Assembly (NCBI RefSeq): GCF_947172395.1
Contig: NC_069093.1
Location: 13,861,561 to 13,925,560 of the forward strand
Direction of reading: 5' to 3'
DNA length: 64,000 bases
DNA from: Bicyclus anynana
Taxonomy: Eukaryota > Arthropoda > Insecta > Lepidoptera > Nymphalidae
Position numbers and translations under genes: made by a program. Positions 31,266 through 43,642 of the stretch are shown one piece after another (position 1 is the stretch's first letter; each line of letters opens with the position of its first letter). A model generated the notes under the pieces. That model saw only the letters and a list, made by a program, of their open reading frames with translations. It was not told the origin of the DNA and made no database searches.

Positions 31266-32721
31266 TCTCTTCCATATTTTCAAGAAAATGTATTTCATAG
31301 TCGCCTAAATTAAAGCAATTACAGCGAGGTACCAGCGTACGAATGATTTGGGAGTCTCCTAATTGACGCCATTAGCTGCATAGCACGGCTATAGTTTCAC
31401 AAATGAATTTAATTTAAGAGTCAAATGCTCATTCAGAATTCCGTTGAGCTTTTGACGATAGATCACACGCAAATTAGATGAAATAACTTCTAGAGGACAG
31501 ATTAAGTTCTACAACTAAGACAGATGTAGCTGGCATGACTAAAATACGTATTTTGGACTTAAGCGAGGTATAGGTACGAGTTAACCCGTGTGTGGTTGGT
31601 TTGCCCTCGTATCATTTTATACTATCAGCCTATTATATTATTATTTCAGCATATTATATAGAGCCTATCAGCCTATAGCGGACCAATAAGAACAGAACTC
31701 CTACTGACAAGTGACAATCGTTTGTGGATAACTTAGAGTAGATAGATGATATATTTCTTAGTTTACATTGTGATTTTTGGTGATGTTATAAACCAAGTAG
31801 CATAACATGCGTCTTAATTAGTGAATTGGCTGGCTGGTGGTATTGTTTAAAATTATCAACTCCTGACTCCGGGCCGAGAGTTTTCACTGAAAGAAAAAGA
31901 TCACTATTTTAGCCCGACTCATAGACACATAGGCTATCGGACCACGAGGCGCTGGGTTCGATTGCTGAGTTACAAAAAAAAAATAGCTTTTTCCTTCCAA
32001 GAAATTCTCGGTTTAGTTTAGTTGGGCAGTGTTGTTACACTCCTGGGCATCGGAAAGTGTCCCTGCACGTTAAGACGTGAGATAATTAAAGTTTATAGAA
32101 TGGCCTATATATTACTATGACGTGATTGTATCATTATTTTGTGGTAGAGGATACACCTCGAGCAGGTCCTAGGACTTGGTTTATGGGATCCCTTTAGAAT
32201 TGATTGACACTCACCTCCCCTGCCCGACATGTTCGCTATGCTCACACTAAATAATTTATGATCAATAATTACAACACTATACGTCCTTAAAACATCATTA
32301 GAATAGATTGGTAGTTAAAAGCTCTGTATCCCCAAGCCATTTAGATAGATTATGATAAGTATTTATTCATAAAACTAAACATAACTACATCTATATTACA
32401 ATAGTCCCTTTAGTAATTCGTATCACCTGTTCCATTGTGAAGGAATGAAAGGCGAATATTATTATAAGATCCTCCTTACAAGAAGTTTGAATGCCATCCG
32501 GGAAACTTTGTGAGATGATTACTTGTGTAAAGATTTTGGGATCAATCCGACTCAGGGACTGATTTGTTTGTGTAATTTTGAGACTATTCTTCTGGATATT
32601 GTAATGTCCCGGTGTTTATGTATTTTACATTAACAATATGATTACTACAAAATTTGATATAAAACACTTTCCATCCATTAAACAGATAGGTGAAGGTCGT
32701 TTCAAATACGGATCTTACAGT
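31266..32721. other. No gene recognised
   Basis: Mostly unique-looking AT-rich DNA. A faint tRNA-like piece (CGGACCACGAGGCGCTGGGTTCG region, 31937-31962) may be a SINE-D scrap. Confidence 0.4.
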
Positions 32722-32855
32722 GAAATTCATAGAAATTGTAGGGACACCCCCAGGGGACCATTCACCTGCAGAGTGTCGAATTCTCAAACAAATAGAAGTA
32801 GACACTTAGCGGCTGAATGATCTCCAGGGGGTGCCCCTACAATGTCTATGAATTC
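32722..32855. mobile_element. MITE with ~40-bp imperfect inverted ends
   Basis: ATTCATAGAAATTGTAGGGA with CACCCCCAGGGGACCATTCA is mirrored by TGAATGATCTCCAGGGGGTG with CCCCTACAATGTCTATGAAT, about five mismatches over 40 bp. The short central loop is non-coding. Confidence 0.7.
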
Positions 32856-33142
32856 CATGTAGAAAAAAGAATACTCTGGGTGGATTTAGTCTTAATAAAG
32901 TAGTAGTCTTAGATAGAGCCACTTCTCGAACAATTAATTAAGAATGGCGAGCAATGCTGAAATCTTATATTATTACACGGTGGCATGAAAAGAATGAAGT
33001 AAGGCAGTGTTTTTGTTTGTTCTTCTCCCATTGTCCTCGAGCGCCTTTGTGCAGGGTTTCGGTCTGAAAAGGTGTCAACTTATAATTTTTATTTACTTAG
33101 TCTTTTTTATTAACAGTGCTTATGTCCTATTCTTTAAATTAC

Positions 33143-33470
33143 TTTTTTTTTATTCTTTACAAATTAGCCCTTGACTACAATCTCACCTGATGGTAAGTGA
33201 TGATGCAGTCTAAGATGGAAGCGGGCTAACTTGTTAGGAGGAGGATGAAAATCCACAATCCTTTCGGTTTCTACACGACATCGTACCGGAACGCTAAATC
33301 GCTTGGCAGTACGTCTTTGTCGGTAGGGTGGTAACTAGCCACGGCTGAAGCCTCCCACCAGCCAGACCTGGACTAATTAAGAAAATCTCAATCTGTCCAG
33401 CCGGGGATCGAACCCAGGACCTCCGATTTGTAAATCCACCGCGCATACCACTGCGCCACGGAGGCCGTCA
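33143..33470 (-). mobile_element. SINE-A, full length, reverse
   Basis: Poly(T) at the left, then the family body, ending at the right with CGCATACCACTGCGCCACGG (head). Confidence 0.9.
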
Positions 33471-34217
33471 AATTCTTTTCAGCTTTTTAATTCGAAGCTT
33501 TTACTTTTATATCAGACTGTTTTACAATGCTTAGTTTTAATGTTTTTAATAGTACTACATGCTAAACAAATGTAAAACAGTTATAAATAAAGTTATTTAA
33601 AATACAGCTTTTATGTATGTACCTAATTATACTTATTTTCATTATTTTTAGCAATGAGGGAGTCTCCAGACAAGCTTCCTCAATGCACAAATTGATTTTA
33701 ATTAAAAATGATCTTTGAAATGCAAAAATAATAACAATAAAAGATAAACAAAATTTCCCGAGTTGTTACCTTAATTTTCATGCGAATTTGTTTCATTGAC
33801 ATTGTACGTTATCCTAAAACTCTAATATTTATAGATTTTTATAGCCGATCTATAGATTTTTATAACCTAGAGCCCTCTTGTATGATTTACGAGTATATAA
33901 TCGTACACATGGCTCCTGCAATAATAATCAACCCTCACACTCGTATAATTCTCGATCATTAATAAACATAACATAATTACACTGTCAGCGGGAACAATTT
34001 TTCATAATTACCACGAAGGCTCGCTTCTAATGAGGGAGCTATAATTTACGCCAATTTTTCCCAGGTCATTGAACCCTGTCCAGGTCGGCTCCTGATTACA
34101 TCGCTTAGTACACGTTATAAGGGTTTCCTGATAACACACAACGAGATAATACGAATATATTGTGCGCATTACAAATGCAATTACTTATAGGATGTTTGAT
34201 ATAGATAATATGATGCC
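33471..34217. other. No gene recognised
   Basis: AT-rich. The frame at 33780-33962 has no domain. Confidence 0.4.
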
Positions 34218-34290
34218 TTGTTGGCCCTGTGGTTAGCCTATGTGGTTTCAGATCACGAGGTTCGAGTCCTGGATCGGGCTATATGAGATA
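34218..34290 (+). mobile_element. tRNA-like SINE-D head fragment
   Basis: GCCTTGTTGGCCCTGTGGTT (A-box side) and GAGGTTCGAGTCCTGGATCG (B-box side) are spaced as in a tRNA, but the flanking stem does not close. Confidence 0.5.
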
Positions 34291-34704
34291 TAAGCATGTA
34301 AACTTTGGATAATATGTCCGAAATTAGGCCACTTTTCAGAACGACACAGAAATTAAACTTTTTCTGAAAATCTTGTATATTTTATTATAGTTGTACCATG
34401 TGTTGGGTCTATTTATAAGAGTTCGTCATGCTATTTACGGGACACTCTGTATAAATATCGCAGGCCATGCTAGAGACACGCTCTACATCGACGTAGCAAA
34501 CATCGTAGCAACATGCGTAGCATAGAAACTTAGGTGTAGCGAAAACTTGAGTTGTGGTCAATTATGCTTCAGTAATGGTAAATATCTTGTGGAACACGAA
34601 CATGCCAAGCTAATGGAATGGGAAATTAATTAATTTAATAAATGTTTTATTCAGTTACTTTTGATTTTATACTTTGCTAACTGTATTATCACACTTTTAC
34701 GGAG
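34291..34704. other. No gene recognised
   Basis: It holds one isolated MITE-like end (ACGGGACACTCTGTATA, about 34438) and a cluster of CGTAGCA repeats at 34485-34530. Confidence 0.4.
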
Positions 34705-34875
34705 GATAATATACCGACAAAGACATACCGCCAAGCGATTTAGCGTTCCGGTACGATGTCCTGTAGAAAACGAAAAGGGGTGTGGATTTTCATCCTCCTA
34801 CTAACAAGTTAGCCCGCTGCATCATCACTTACCACTAGGTGACAATGTAGTCAACTTAAGAATTATAAAAAAAAA
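34705..34875 (+). mobile_element. SINE-A, 5'-truncated
   Basis: Begins at ACCGACAAAGACATACCGCC and reaches the A-rich end. CTTCCATCTTAGATT is deleted. Confidence 0.8.
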
Positions 34876-35107
34876 ATATCTTCATCTGAAAAAATGGTTT
34901 TTATTATATAAACGAGGTGGTTTACATATCTAAATAGTACGTTTCACATAATTGTATAAATATTATAAAAAAGACAAATCTTTTAAACCAATTATTTAAT
35001 AAGTTTAACTTTTTATGGCATTTTCTAATAATTTGTACACAGTAGATTTTCGTCTCATATTCAAAATGACCTGTTTTGTGCTAAATTGAGACGGCTCTTT
35101 TAGAAGT

Positions 35108-35440
35108 CGCTATTTTTTTTTATTCTTTACAAGTTAGCCCTTGACCACAGTCTCGCCTGATGGTAAGAGATGATGCAATCTAGGATGGAAGCGGGCTAAC
35201 TTGTTAGGAGGGCGATGAAAATCCACACCCCTTTCGGTTTCTACACGACATCGTACCGGAACGCTAAATCGCCTGGCGGTACGTTTTTGCCGGTAGGGTG
35301 GTAACTAGCCACGGCCAAAGCTTCCCACCAGCCAGGCCTGGACCAATTAAGAAAACCTCAACCGACCCAGCAGGGGATCGAACCCAGGACCTCCGTCTTG
35401 TAAATCCACCGCGCATACCACTGCGCCACGGAGGTCGTCA
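35108..35440 (-). mobile_element. SINE-A, full length, reverse
   Basis: Poly(T) start, intact body and reversed head CGCATACCACTGCGCCACGG. Confidence 0.9.
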
Positions 35441-35811
35441 AAACAGAACAGTTTTACGCATCTGTCACAGTTAAATAACATTGAAAGAAACGAGATTAAA
35501 GCTAAACAACTCTTACAAACATCCGAAATCCTTGACACTTACGAAACATCTTTTTTGTTTTGTCTTCCAAGTTTTGACAATACATTTTGCTTGAATAAAG
35601 TTATATTCCTCCTGGGATAGCTTGTTTCGAACTCAATGCTAAAGGCCATGATTGTAATAAAAGCTCAACTTACACGAGAGCTTTTTGAATACAGGCAACA
35701 GTATTTCAAGACAACAATAAAAGAAAAAGGAATGAATCTTATCACCATTGATGATGGTCAGTTTATGAAAAGAAAATAAAATATAAACTTTTACACACAC
35801 ACATTTAAAGA
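35441..35811. other. No feature recognised
   Basis: AT-rich spacer between a SINE and a Helitron. Confidence 0.4.
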
Positions 35812-36213
35812 TCCTACTAAAATTATAAACGCGAAAGTTTGTATGGATGTTTGGATGTGTGTTTGAATGTTTGTTACTCTTTAACGCCGCTACTACTAAA
35901 GCGATTTGGCTGAAATTTGAAATGGCAATAGATTTTACTCTGGATTAACACATAGGCTACTTTTTATCCTGAAAAAATCCATGGTTTCCCAAGATTTGCG
36001 AAAACTGATGATTTTGATGATATGAATGTTTGTTACTCTTTCACGCCTCGACTAAAGAACCAAATTAGCTGAAATTTAATATTGAGATATATTAAAGCCT
36101 GGATTAAGACATAGGCTACCCTACCTACCCTTTTATCCCGGTAAAATCCATGGTTTTCGAGGGATTTGTGAAAAACTTAATTCCACGCAGACGAAGTTGC
36201 GGGCATCCGCTAG
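35812..36213 (+). mobile_element. Helitron-like element, two-module form
   Basis: A|TCCTACTAAAATTATAAACG at the start and GGGCATCCGCTAG|T at the end. It shares the two-module interior (GATTTTGATGATATGAATGT) with the element at 12990 but is 402 bp long. Confidence 0.8.
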
Positions 36214-36368
36214 TATTAAATAAACTCAAAAGACGATGTATGTGGTATCAAAATGGTCACCACTCTGTATATGCTACGCTACCATCACTGGTCATCTACC
36301 AGCTCTGGAGCCGTGCCGTGCCGCCGATACCGTGGAGCCATGACTTACCATCAGGTATCAGGTTTTTT

Positions 36369-36712
36369 GACGGCCTCCATGGCGCAGTGGTATGCGCGGT
36401 GGATTTACAAGACGGGGGTCCTGGGTTCGATCCCCGGCTGGGCAGATTGAGATTTTCTTAATTTGTCCAGGTCTGGCTGGTGGGAGGCTTCGGCCTTGGC
36501 TAGTTACCACCCTACCGAGAAAGACATACCGCCAAGCGATTTAGCGTTCCGGTACGATGCCGTGTAGAAACCGAAACGAGTGTGGATTTTCATCCTCCTC
36601 CTAACAAGTTAACCCGCTTCCATCTTAGACTGCATCATCACTTACTTGACTTATCAGGTGAGATTGTAGTCAAGGGCTAACTTGTAAAGAATAAAAAAAA
36701 AAAAATAAAAAA
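36369..36712 (+). mobile_element. SINE-A, full length
   Basis: Intact head GGCGCAGTGGTATGCGCGG to a long A-rich end. The last ~40 bp (GTAGTCAAGGG.TAACTTGTA) are repeated once more at 36713-36755. Confidence 0.9.
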
Positions 36713-36755
36713 AAGGTGACATTGTAGTCAAGGGTTAACTTGTAGAGAGTAATAA

Positions 36756-37072
36756 ATATGTCTAGGAATGCAGGCACTCGTTCTATACAAATTAGACACA
36801 CAAAAGCGAGTTCAAATAACAGTACAGAAACTCCTTGATCGAAATATTACGTTATTTGACGACAATTTATGTAACGGAATTGTACTGTAAACGTAATTGC
36901 ATTCGCTGCTAAAGTCTCCGGATATCCCGCGAATTTCGTATAAGAAATAAGGTCGGAAGCAATATCGAAGACGACGAAGACGTGGGTCAAAATACCTATT
37001 CGTTAGCAACACGTCTAAAAGGGTAGGATCATACTATAACGAATGTTGACAACGTGGCGAACGTACATATAG
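36756..37072. other. No feature recognised
   Basis: Nothing assignable. Confidence 0.4.
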
Positions 37073-37497
37073 ACCGGTTCAATTAGACCAAAAAATAAGG
37101 GTAAAGTTACATAAATTCCCAAAAAGCTGAAAATCAGTAAGATTGTTGAAAATATGATTAAAAATAAAATTTGATAGTTCCCCATATTTCCCCTGTAAGG
37201 AAAATTTATATATTTATACTTATCTAAGCAGGTAGTTTTAACGGTAACGGTAAGTCGTAGGGAAAAAAGTATTGATATATTTTTTGTACATAATTTTGTG
37301 GTCTACAATTTTATCTCAGATATATTTATAATTAAAGTTACCGTTTTGCTGAAAATTGCAAAAACTAATTTTTTTGACCTTTGACAGGGGAAATATGGGG
37401 AACTTTCAAATTTTATTTTTAATCATATTTTAAACAATCTTACTGATTTTCAGCTTGTTGGGGATTTACGTAACTTCGAATGTCTAAAATGACCGGA
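37073..37497. mobile_element. Foldback element with ~110-125-bp inverted ends
   Basis: The left arm (CCGGTTCAATTAGACC, then AAAGCTGAAAATCAGTAAGA, AAAATATGATTAAAAATAAA, CCCCATATTTCCCCTGT) is mirrored from 37383 to 37497 and ends GTCTAAAATGACCGG. The inner 70 bp differ at only a few positions. The 200-bp centre is AT-rich and non-coding. Confidence 0.8.
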
Positions 37498-37676
37498 CTA
37501 ATATACAATGTACAATTCAGAATTTAGAATACATTTACACAATAGATAAACATAATTTTAAACAAAACATAAACTTAACATAAACAAAAATAAGATTACA
37601 GTCTTTGGTTGGTAATCCGATAATTTTCCTTACAAACCAAGCACATGTGAAGCGTATCAGCTATTTAAAATCTATA

Positions 37677-37881
37677 TCTATACTAATATATAAAGTTGAA
37701 GAGTTTGTTTGTTTGTTTGATTGAACGTGCTAATCCCAGGAACTACTGGTCCGATTTGAAAAATACTTTCAGTGCTAGATAGTCCATTTATCGAGGAAGG
37801 CTATAGGCTATATATATATATTATCCCCGTTTTCCTACGGGAACGAGAACCACGCGGGTGAAACCGCGCGACGTCAGCTAG
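37677..37881 (+). mobile_element. Helitron-like element, complete
   Basis: A|TCTATACTAATATATAAAG start; AGTTTGTTTGTTTGTTTGAT, CCAGGAACTACTGGTCCGAT and ACCACGCGGGTGAAACCGCG follow; the end is GTCAGCTAG|T. The palindrome-like CCGCGCG just before CTAG corresponds to the terminal hairpin of Helitrons. Confidence 0.8.
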
Positions 37882-38325
37882 TAATGAGATATGAGTTCTA
37901 TTGCATGAAACACTCATAGATTTATCAAAATAAAAAAAAACTATTTATACAATGATGACGGTATCGGGAATCTTTTGAATAAAATAATTTAATTCAGAAA
38001 TCCGAATGAAAACTGAAGTGAAATATCTAGTGAATTCGCGTCAGAACACAATTATACATAAAGGTTCCGTAGATTTTATCGGTATCAATAAAGTTCGGAA
38101 TTGGCAAAAATCTTTAGTTTAGCTGAGTTATACTTTTAAAGAAAATAAAATAAATCTAATCTATCTAATTTTCTTTGCTCACTTGCTTATTTTTTCTCCT
38201 TCGGGAACAGATAGTGTATCTTGAAAGGTATTTTCTGCTCTGAAAACTGTTTTTAGTTTAATCTTTTAGTATTCATATTATGTATACAGAGTCTCAGGAC
38301 GCTCGGTTCAAAAGATGTATTTAAT

Positions 38326-38528
38326 ACTAGTAAAACCTCGCGGTTTCATCCGCATACTTCCCATTCCCGTGGGAATATGGGGATAAAATATAGCCTATGT
38401 TACTCTACGATAATGTAGATTTCTACTCGTGAAAGATTTTTTTCAAAAAAGTTTTGAAATTATTCTTATTTCTTGGTTTTTAGTTATAAAAATACAAACC
38501 TTTTCTCTTTATAATAGTAGTGTAAATA
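38326..38528 (-). mobile_element. Helitron-like element, diverged
   Basis: CTAG near 38327 with CTCGCGGTTTCATCCGCATA, and on the right a reversed TATTATAAAGAGAAAAGG. Confidence 0.55.
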
Positions 38529-39239
38529 AGTTAGAATTTTGTGTTGTAAAAAAGTGACGTACTTTTACAATTTTACATTTTATCATACTACGGAACCCTA
38601 TGATTCTTTAGGTCGACCGGAGAAATGCTTTCGTTTTTATTGAAATACGGGATACTATTTTTTACAGTGCGCAACCGAGCTACGGGATTTTATTCATCCT
38701 TTTTAAAATTTTAAAGCCAATATAGGTTATCCATGGATTTATCTATGTGGTTTTGAGGTAACCACACGCTAAAGTACATACAATATTATTAAACAATTAT
38801 TTATTAAAATTGCATACTATCCCGAATCGAGGTTTTAGTTCGTGGCAAATCTAAACAAATATACAACCTATATTTTATTTAAAGGCAATGTGACTACGCC
38901 TAATCTCTTTTTGGCCTGAAAAAGCTGAATTTTATCATGAGTAGATAAAAATTAAAATATTTGTTGTCTTTACTATGACACCTATTTGTATCTATGTCAT
39001 AATCTTAAAATAATAATAACTAGCAGAACTTTGCGACTTCACCATCTGACTATTGCAACTTCAAGGAATTCCGACACTTCTAACAATTATGGCCATATTT
39101 CTCGCAATTTACACTAAACCTGGTCAAGTTACTAACTTTAACTTTCCTCATATTAATATTAGTGAAAACCACAGGAAAATTCTATTTTATAATTTAAACT
39201 ATCGTGAGTGTTATTCATATTAATTGATTATTTTATATA
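38529..39239. other. No gene recognised
   Basis: AT-rich sequence without an assignable repeat or frame. Confidence 0.4.
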
Positions 39240-39370
39240 TAGTTTGGATCGTGCCGCGTTGCAAGAACCAGATCGTGACTAAGGGCCCCGTATGGGTTCG
39301 AAACTAGTCGGGCATACTCCGACCTAATATCACGTGAGTTTTAGCCGTGTTTCATAATAACATGAAAATT
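39240..39370. repeat. Probable dispersed repeat
   Basis: GGGCCCCGTATGGGTTCGAA and ACTCCGACCTAATATCACGT look like a widespread lepidopteran repeat from memory of the type. No second copy occurs in this window. Confidence 0.3.
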
Positions 39371-40394
39371 CCTTTAGTAGTTTTGGGTTTCATCGCACAC
39401 AAACAAACTGACGGGGTGGAGGACTTTGTGTATAATACGAGTATATATAGAATAGAATAACAACGAAATTGGAAATAAAATCACAGTAAATCCATCCTTG
39501 AAATTTTATTGGCAAAATTCACATTTCCATTCGACGCAAAGTCACAGAGACATGTCGTTTCATATCAAGTTTCCACTAAGTGCTTTCACGGTCAGCAGAG
39601 AGTGCAATGCTGCATAATTTTCCCCAAACTTTGCATTTGACAAGATAAAAGTCTTAGTGGTTGATGGATGCTCTTACACCCTATATGCTTATGTATGAAA
39701 TTTTGGCCTCTATCAGAAAAAGTCACCATCGGAAAGTACATTAACAGTGTGTATTGTGGTTTGCCTAAACAGCAAAAAGAAAAAGAACTAGAAAGAGGGT
39801 AGATCGATTCTGCCCCTAACAGCTCGCATCTCGCAACTTCAGTCCCGTGGTGACCACGATCCATGCAACTCGGGTCGAAATATCGATATTAAAAATGTCG
39901 TCGTTTTATCGTGGTATGTACCCGTTTAAATAATATTCATAATTATTATTATATCTACTTGTTCTTGTTTTCATAAGCAATAAGGAAACAAAAATAATAA
40001 ATAAAACAATAAAGTTACAGAGCTGTGACGTAAAAAGAATGATGTTTTATAGGCGAAAAGTTCGTCGACAAGTGTCACCGGAATCGCACGATCTGGTCGC
40101 AGGTCTTTCGAAGTCGCAGGTCGCGGTTGTCTAGCAGTTATGTTGTGTAGATTCTCGAAAGGATACCAAAATGCAAATTTCTCTTTTTATTTCTTTCGCC
40201 ATTAAAGGCTTGAATTATAAGTAGGTGAACACTTAGGGTTGAAGTCAAACGAATCCCTTAGAAAACTTTTTTATTACTCATTTTTTTCAAAGGAACGTTC
40301 TCAAAAGTTTTCTTTTTATATGCAAAATGGTTCTTTTCGACCTTAACAGTTATGGTATCGTTATTTTTAGGCAACTGCGCCGTTGGAATTCGTC
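39371..40394. other. No gene recognised
   Basis: A 90-residue minus frame at 39592-39864 has no domain or splice context. GC rises modestly at 40065-40140. Confidence 0.35.
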
Positions 40395-40707
40395 GGTAAG
40401 TTTTTAACTTTCAACCCCTATTTAACCCTCTAGGGGTGAAATTTTAAACATTCTTGATTCATTTTATGTTTAATATTTGTTTCATAGTCCATTTAATCAT
40501 TTTCATACATAAGTATAACTTGAAAAGTGAAGGACATTCATACAAACTTTCAAATACTACTTCGCCCTGTTCTTTCACGATAAAAGGTCGTATAAGTTTT
40601 GCTCAAAATTCCAATTTAACACGACATCCAAATTCATCTAAATCGGTTCAAATGTTTAGCTGACCGACAGACAGAAAGACCTTCACACTAATATAATAAA
40701 TTAGTCT
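40395..40707 (-). repeat. Old dispersed repeat
   Basis: CTTTCAACCCCTATTTAACC, CCGACAGACAGAAAGACC and CACTAATATAATAAATTAG resemble the decayed family at 9542-10026. Confidence 0.35.
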
Positions 40708-40943
40708 ATGATTTAAATAATTTATTAAAGTACAAAATGTTTATATCTGCTAAAATATAGAAGGTAGATATATGCTGTTGGGACATTTTTTGTAGAAAAG
40801 GATGTGTTCTGCAAAGTTGTAGTACATTATTTTATTCTAACATCAATAGTTTTTGCAGCGCACGCTATGTAAACAATATTTGAGGTAATGTTTGTACACC
40901 CTGGGTTACATTATTGGAGTCTCAGGAAAGATCCTTAATTTTT

Positions 40944-41084
40944 TTGAGAATATAAAAAGCCTTCCTCGATAAATGGGCTATTTAACACTAAAAGTATTTT
41001 TCAAATCAGACCAGTAGTTCCTGAGATTAGCGCGTTCAATCAAACAAACAAACAAACTCTTCAGCTTTATAATATTAGTATAGA
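40944..41084 (-). mobile_element. Helitron-like element, 3' half missing
   Basis: The start at 41084 (TCTATACTAATATTATAAAG on the minus strand) is intact. The copy stops at AAAGCCTTCCTCGATAAATG. Confidence 0.7.
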
Positions 41085-41140
41085 TATGGAAATAAACAAA
41101 TTTAGTTTTATAACGATTTCATAATAGTAGTAAGTTGATT

Positions 41141-41450
41141 AGCCGTGATAGCCCAGTGGATATGAACTCTACCTCCGATTCCGGAGGGTGTGGGTTCGAA
41201 TCCGGTCCGGGGCATGCACCTCCAACTTTTCAGTTGTGTGCATTTTAAGAAATTAAATATCACGTGTCTCAATCGGTAAAGGAAAACATCGTGAGGAAGC
41301 CTGCATACCAGAGAATTATCTTAATTCTCTGCGTGTGTGAAGTCTGCCAATCCGCATTGGGCCAGCGTGGTGGACTATTGGCCTAACACCTCTCATTCTG
41401 AGAGGAGAGTCGAGCTTAGCAGTGAGCCGAATATGGGTTGATGACGATAG
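41141..41450 (+). mobile_element. SINE-B, full length
   Basis: GCCGTGATAGCCCAGTGGAT to GAATATGGGTTGATGACGA with few changes from the 30450 copy. Confidence 0.9.
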
Positions 41451-42394
41451 TAAGTTAGGTATAGTTTTGTTTGTATTTTCTCACTGTTGTAGTTAATTTA
41501 TTCCCGCAATAACCCATTTGTTGAAAAAGTATTAGCATAATATGGCGGCCGGTGAGTCAGTCTGATGTCACTCTCATTAGTTGAGTGTTCTACCGAGGAC
41601 AGCTCGCTCTCAAGAGATTCTCGTTGAGATCGATCTGGATTATTTGCGGAGAAAATCTATCTAATGATTAGGTATATAGGTACTTTTATAATTATCATCG
41701 TCATTATCAATGCATTTGAATGACCCACTACAAGGCAACCTTCTTTAAAGAAGAGGGGATCTGGGATGTATACCCAACACGCTGCTCTAGTGCGAGTTGG
41801 CAGCCTTAATGGTTGATAATGTTGGAGTCTATAATGTTGGAGTGAATGTCGATCACTAATATTACGATATTTAAGTCCAAAATAATTAATACTATTAAGA
41901 AGAGTTCTGTTTAACAATCCGCCTTTCATATGTCATTGGTTGTGTAACCCATGTTTTATCTAATTCTTAGTTTTGTTTTAAGTTTGGCTATTTTACTTTT
42001 GGCTTTAAGTTACTTACTAAAATTAATAACCTTTGAGTTTAGTTGTGAAATTAACAGTCTCCTTTTATTTATTATATATATTATTTGTTGATTTTTTTCT
42101 CTTTCTCTGTTTTTAATTTGTGTAAATTTATATTAATCAATTTTTAACTTTTTTTTTAACACTTAATTTTTAATTGTTAGTACGACCTACACTTGTACTT
42201 GTACTATATGACTACCTTTAAGTAAAGATATATGTGTTTCTATACCCTAGTTATTAAGTTTTTTAATTCTGTATACATATAATTTTGTTGGTGGTCCAAA
42301 TAATAAATAAATAAATAAATAAATAATGACCAGGCAAATGTGCTCTTCGAGGACGGTGAAACTCCATCCACTTCCCAATTTAGGGTTCACTTAT
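41451..42394. other. No gene; possible LINE 3' tail
   Basis: 41940-42327 is T-rich and ends in (AAAT)n repeats like the LINE at 27710, so it may be a truncated LINE 3' UTR. At 41815-41850 the motif ATAATGTTGGAGT is doubled. Confidence 0.35.
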
Positions 42395-42685
42395 TTATTT
42401 TATTTTTTCTTTACAAGTTGACCTTTAACTAAAATCTCACCTGAAGTGGTGATTCAGTTTAAGTTTAAGTTTCCAACTTACTAGGAGGAGGAAGAAAATC
42501 CACACCCCTTTTGGTTTCAACACGATAACGTACTGGAATGCTAAACCGCTTGCCGTCATTGCCGGTAGGGTGGCATTGAGGCCGTTACTGAAAATTTAGG
42601 GGAAGAAAGAAGCTCAGTTTTTTATAGTTCAACCCAAGATCTCATGACATTAAGCCGCACAGACTAACTATAGGGCCATGGAGGC
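42395..42685 (-). mobile_element. Divergent SINE-A, reverse
   Basis: TTCTTTACAAGTTGACCTTT, AATCCACACCCCTTTTGGTT and GCCGGTAGGGTGG mark the body; the head side reads AGGGCCATGGAGGC. It is more diverged than the others (older subfamily). Confidence 0.65.
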
Positions 42686-42704
42686 ACTACATAAAAAAAA
42701 AGTT

Positions 42705-42870
42705 TGTATTCACAGAGATAATTCTCGGCATGCGGGTTTCCTCACGAAGTTTCCCTTCACCGTTGAAGCGAGTTACATTGAAACTCAAATAACTCCGCAA
42801 CGTCGGAGACACGTGATGCGAATCGAAGCCCTAATCGAAGGTCACGAACGAAGGTCAAAGTCTCGGCCTA
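42705..42870 (-). mobile_element. SINE-B-related fragment, reverse
   Basis: GCGGGTTTCCTCACGAAGTT and CCCTTCACCGTTGAAGCGAG mirror the AACGGTGAAGG...GAGGAAACC segment of SINE-B. The tRNA-like side (GCGAATCGAAGCCC) is degenerate. Confidence 0.5.
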
Positions 42871-43018
42871 TTACTTTATTTTTTTTTTCATCATAGAATT
42901 TATCCGAAAAAAGCCGAATTTGGTCCGTCGGTAGCGTTGTCTAAAACTTACGTAACATTTTCCTTAGTACCAGATTGCTCTATGCCATGCGATGGACCCG
43001 GCACCCGCACGGTAAATT

Positions 43019-43303
43019 GACGGCCGCGTGGCGCAGTGGATAGTGACCCTGCTTCCTGCATCCATGGCCGTGGGTTCGATTCCCACAACTGGAAAATATT
43101 TGTGTGATGAGCATGGGTGTTTTCCAGTGTCTGTGTGTATTTATACATTATATAAGTATTTATATGTAGTATATAATTGTATATTAATATTATAATATCA
43201 ACTATTTTAGCACCCATAACACAAGCTACTCTGTATGCTTACTTTGGGGCTAGATAGTGATGTGTATTGTTTAAGTATATTTATTTATTTATAAAAAAAA
43301 AAA
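43019..43303 (+). mobile_element. SINE-C, full length
   Basis: A box GCGTGGCGCAGTGGATAG, B box GTGGGTTCGATTCCCAC, body with GTGATGAGCATGGGTGTTTT and CACCCATAACACAAGCTACT, end TATTTATTTATTTATAAAA. Internal polymerase III boxes are intact. Confidence 0.8.
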
Positions 43304-43642
43304 TCCATTCATCGCTAAGATATTCGCCTCTTTAGCTGGGAAAAATCTGGACAACATGAGCAGAGAGTGTTAACTTGTTTTAAAGAAGCTTCTTCACTTT
43401 ACACCCGTGGTCACAATTTGTGTTTCTCTATGCCACACGATGGACCCTACAGAATATAAAGCTGCACATAAGCGAGCTTAAGCAACGCTGGGTACATTGG
43501 TTTCGTTATAAAAACTGACACTTTAGCTTTCCCTTTACTTTATAAATCCGTGATGAACCCGGCACCCGCATGCTGAATCTGTGGAATAGTTCGTCTCGTC
43601 TCCATAAAATAACCGAATTCTATCGCCCGTAGTGCTACATTT

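Noticed and set aside
39592..39864. Possible small minus-strand gene
   Set aside because: No signal peptide, domain, splice site or bias; left as unassigned sequence.
41657..41929. 90-residue minus frame
   Set aside because: Low-complexity reading of AT-rich DNA with no splice or domain support.
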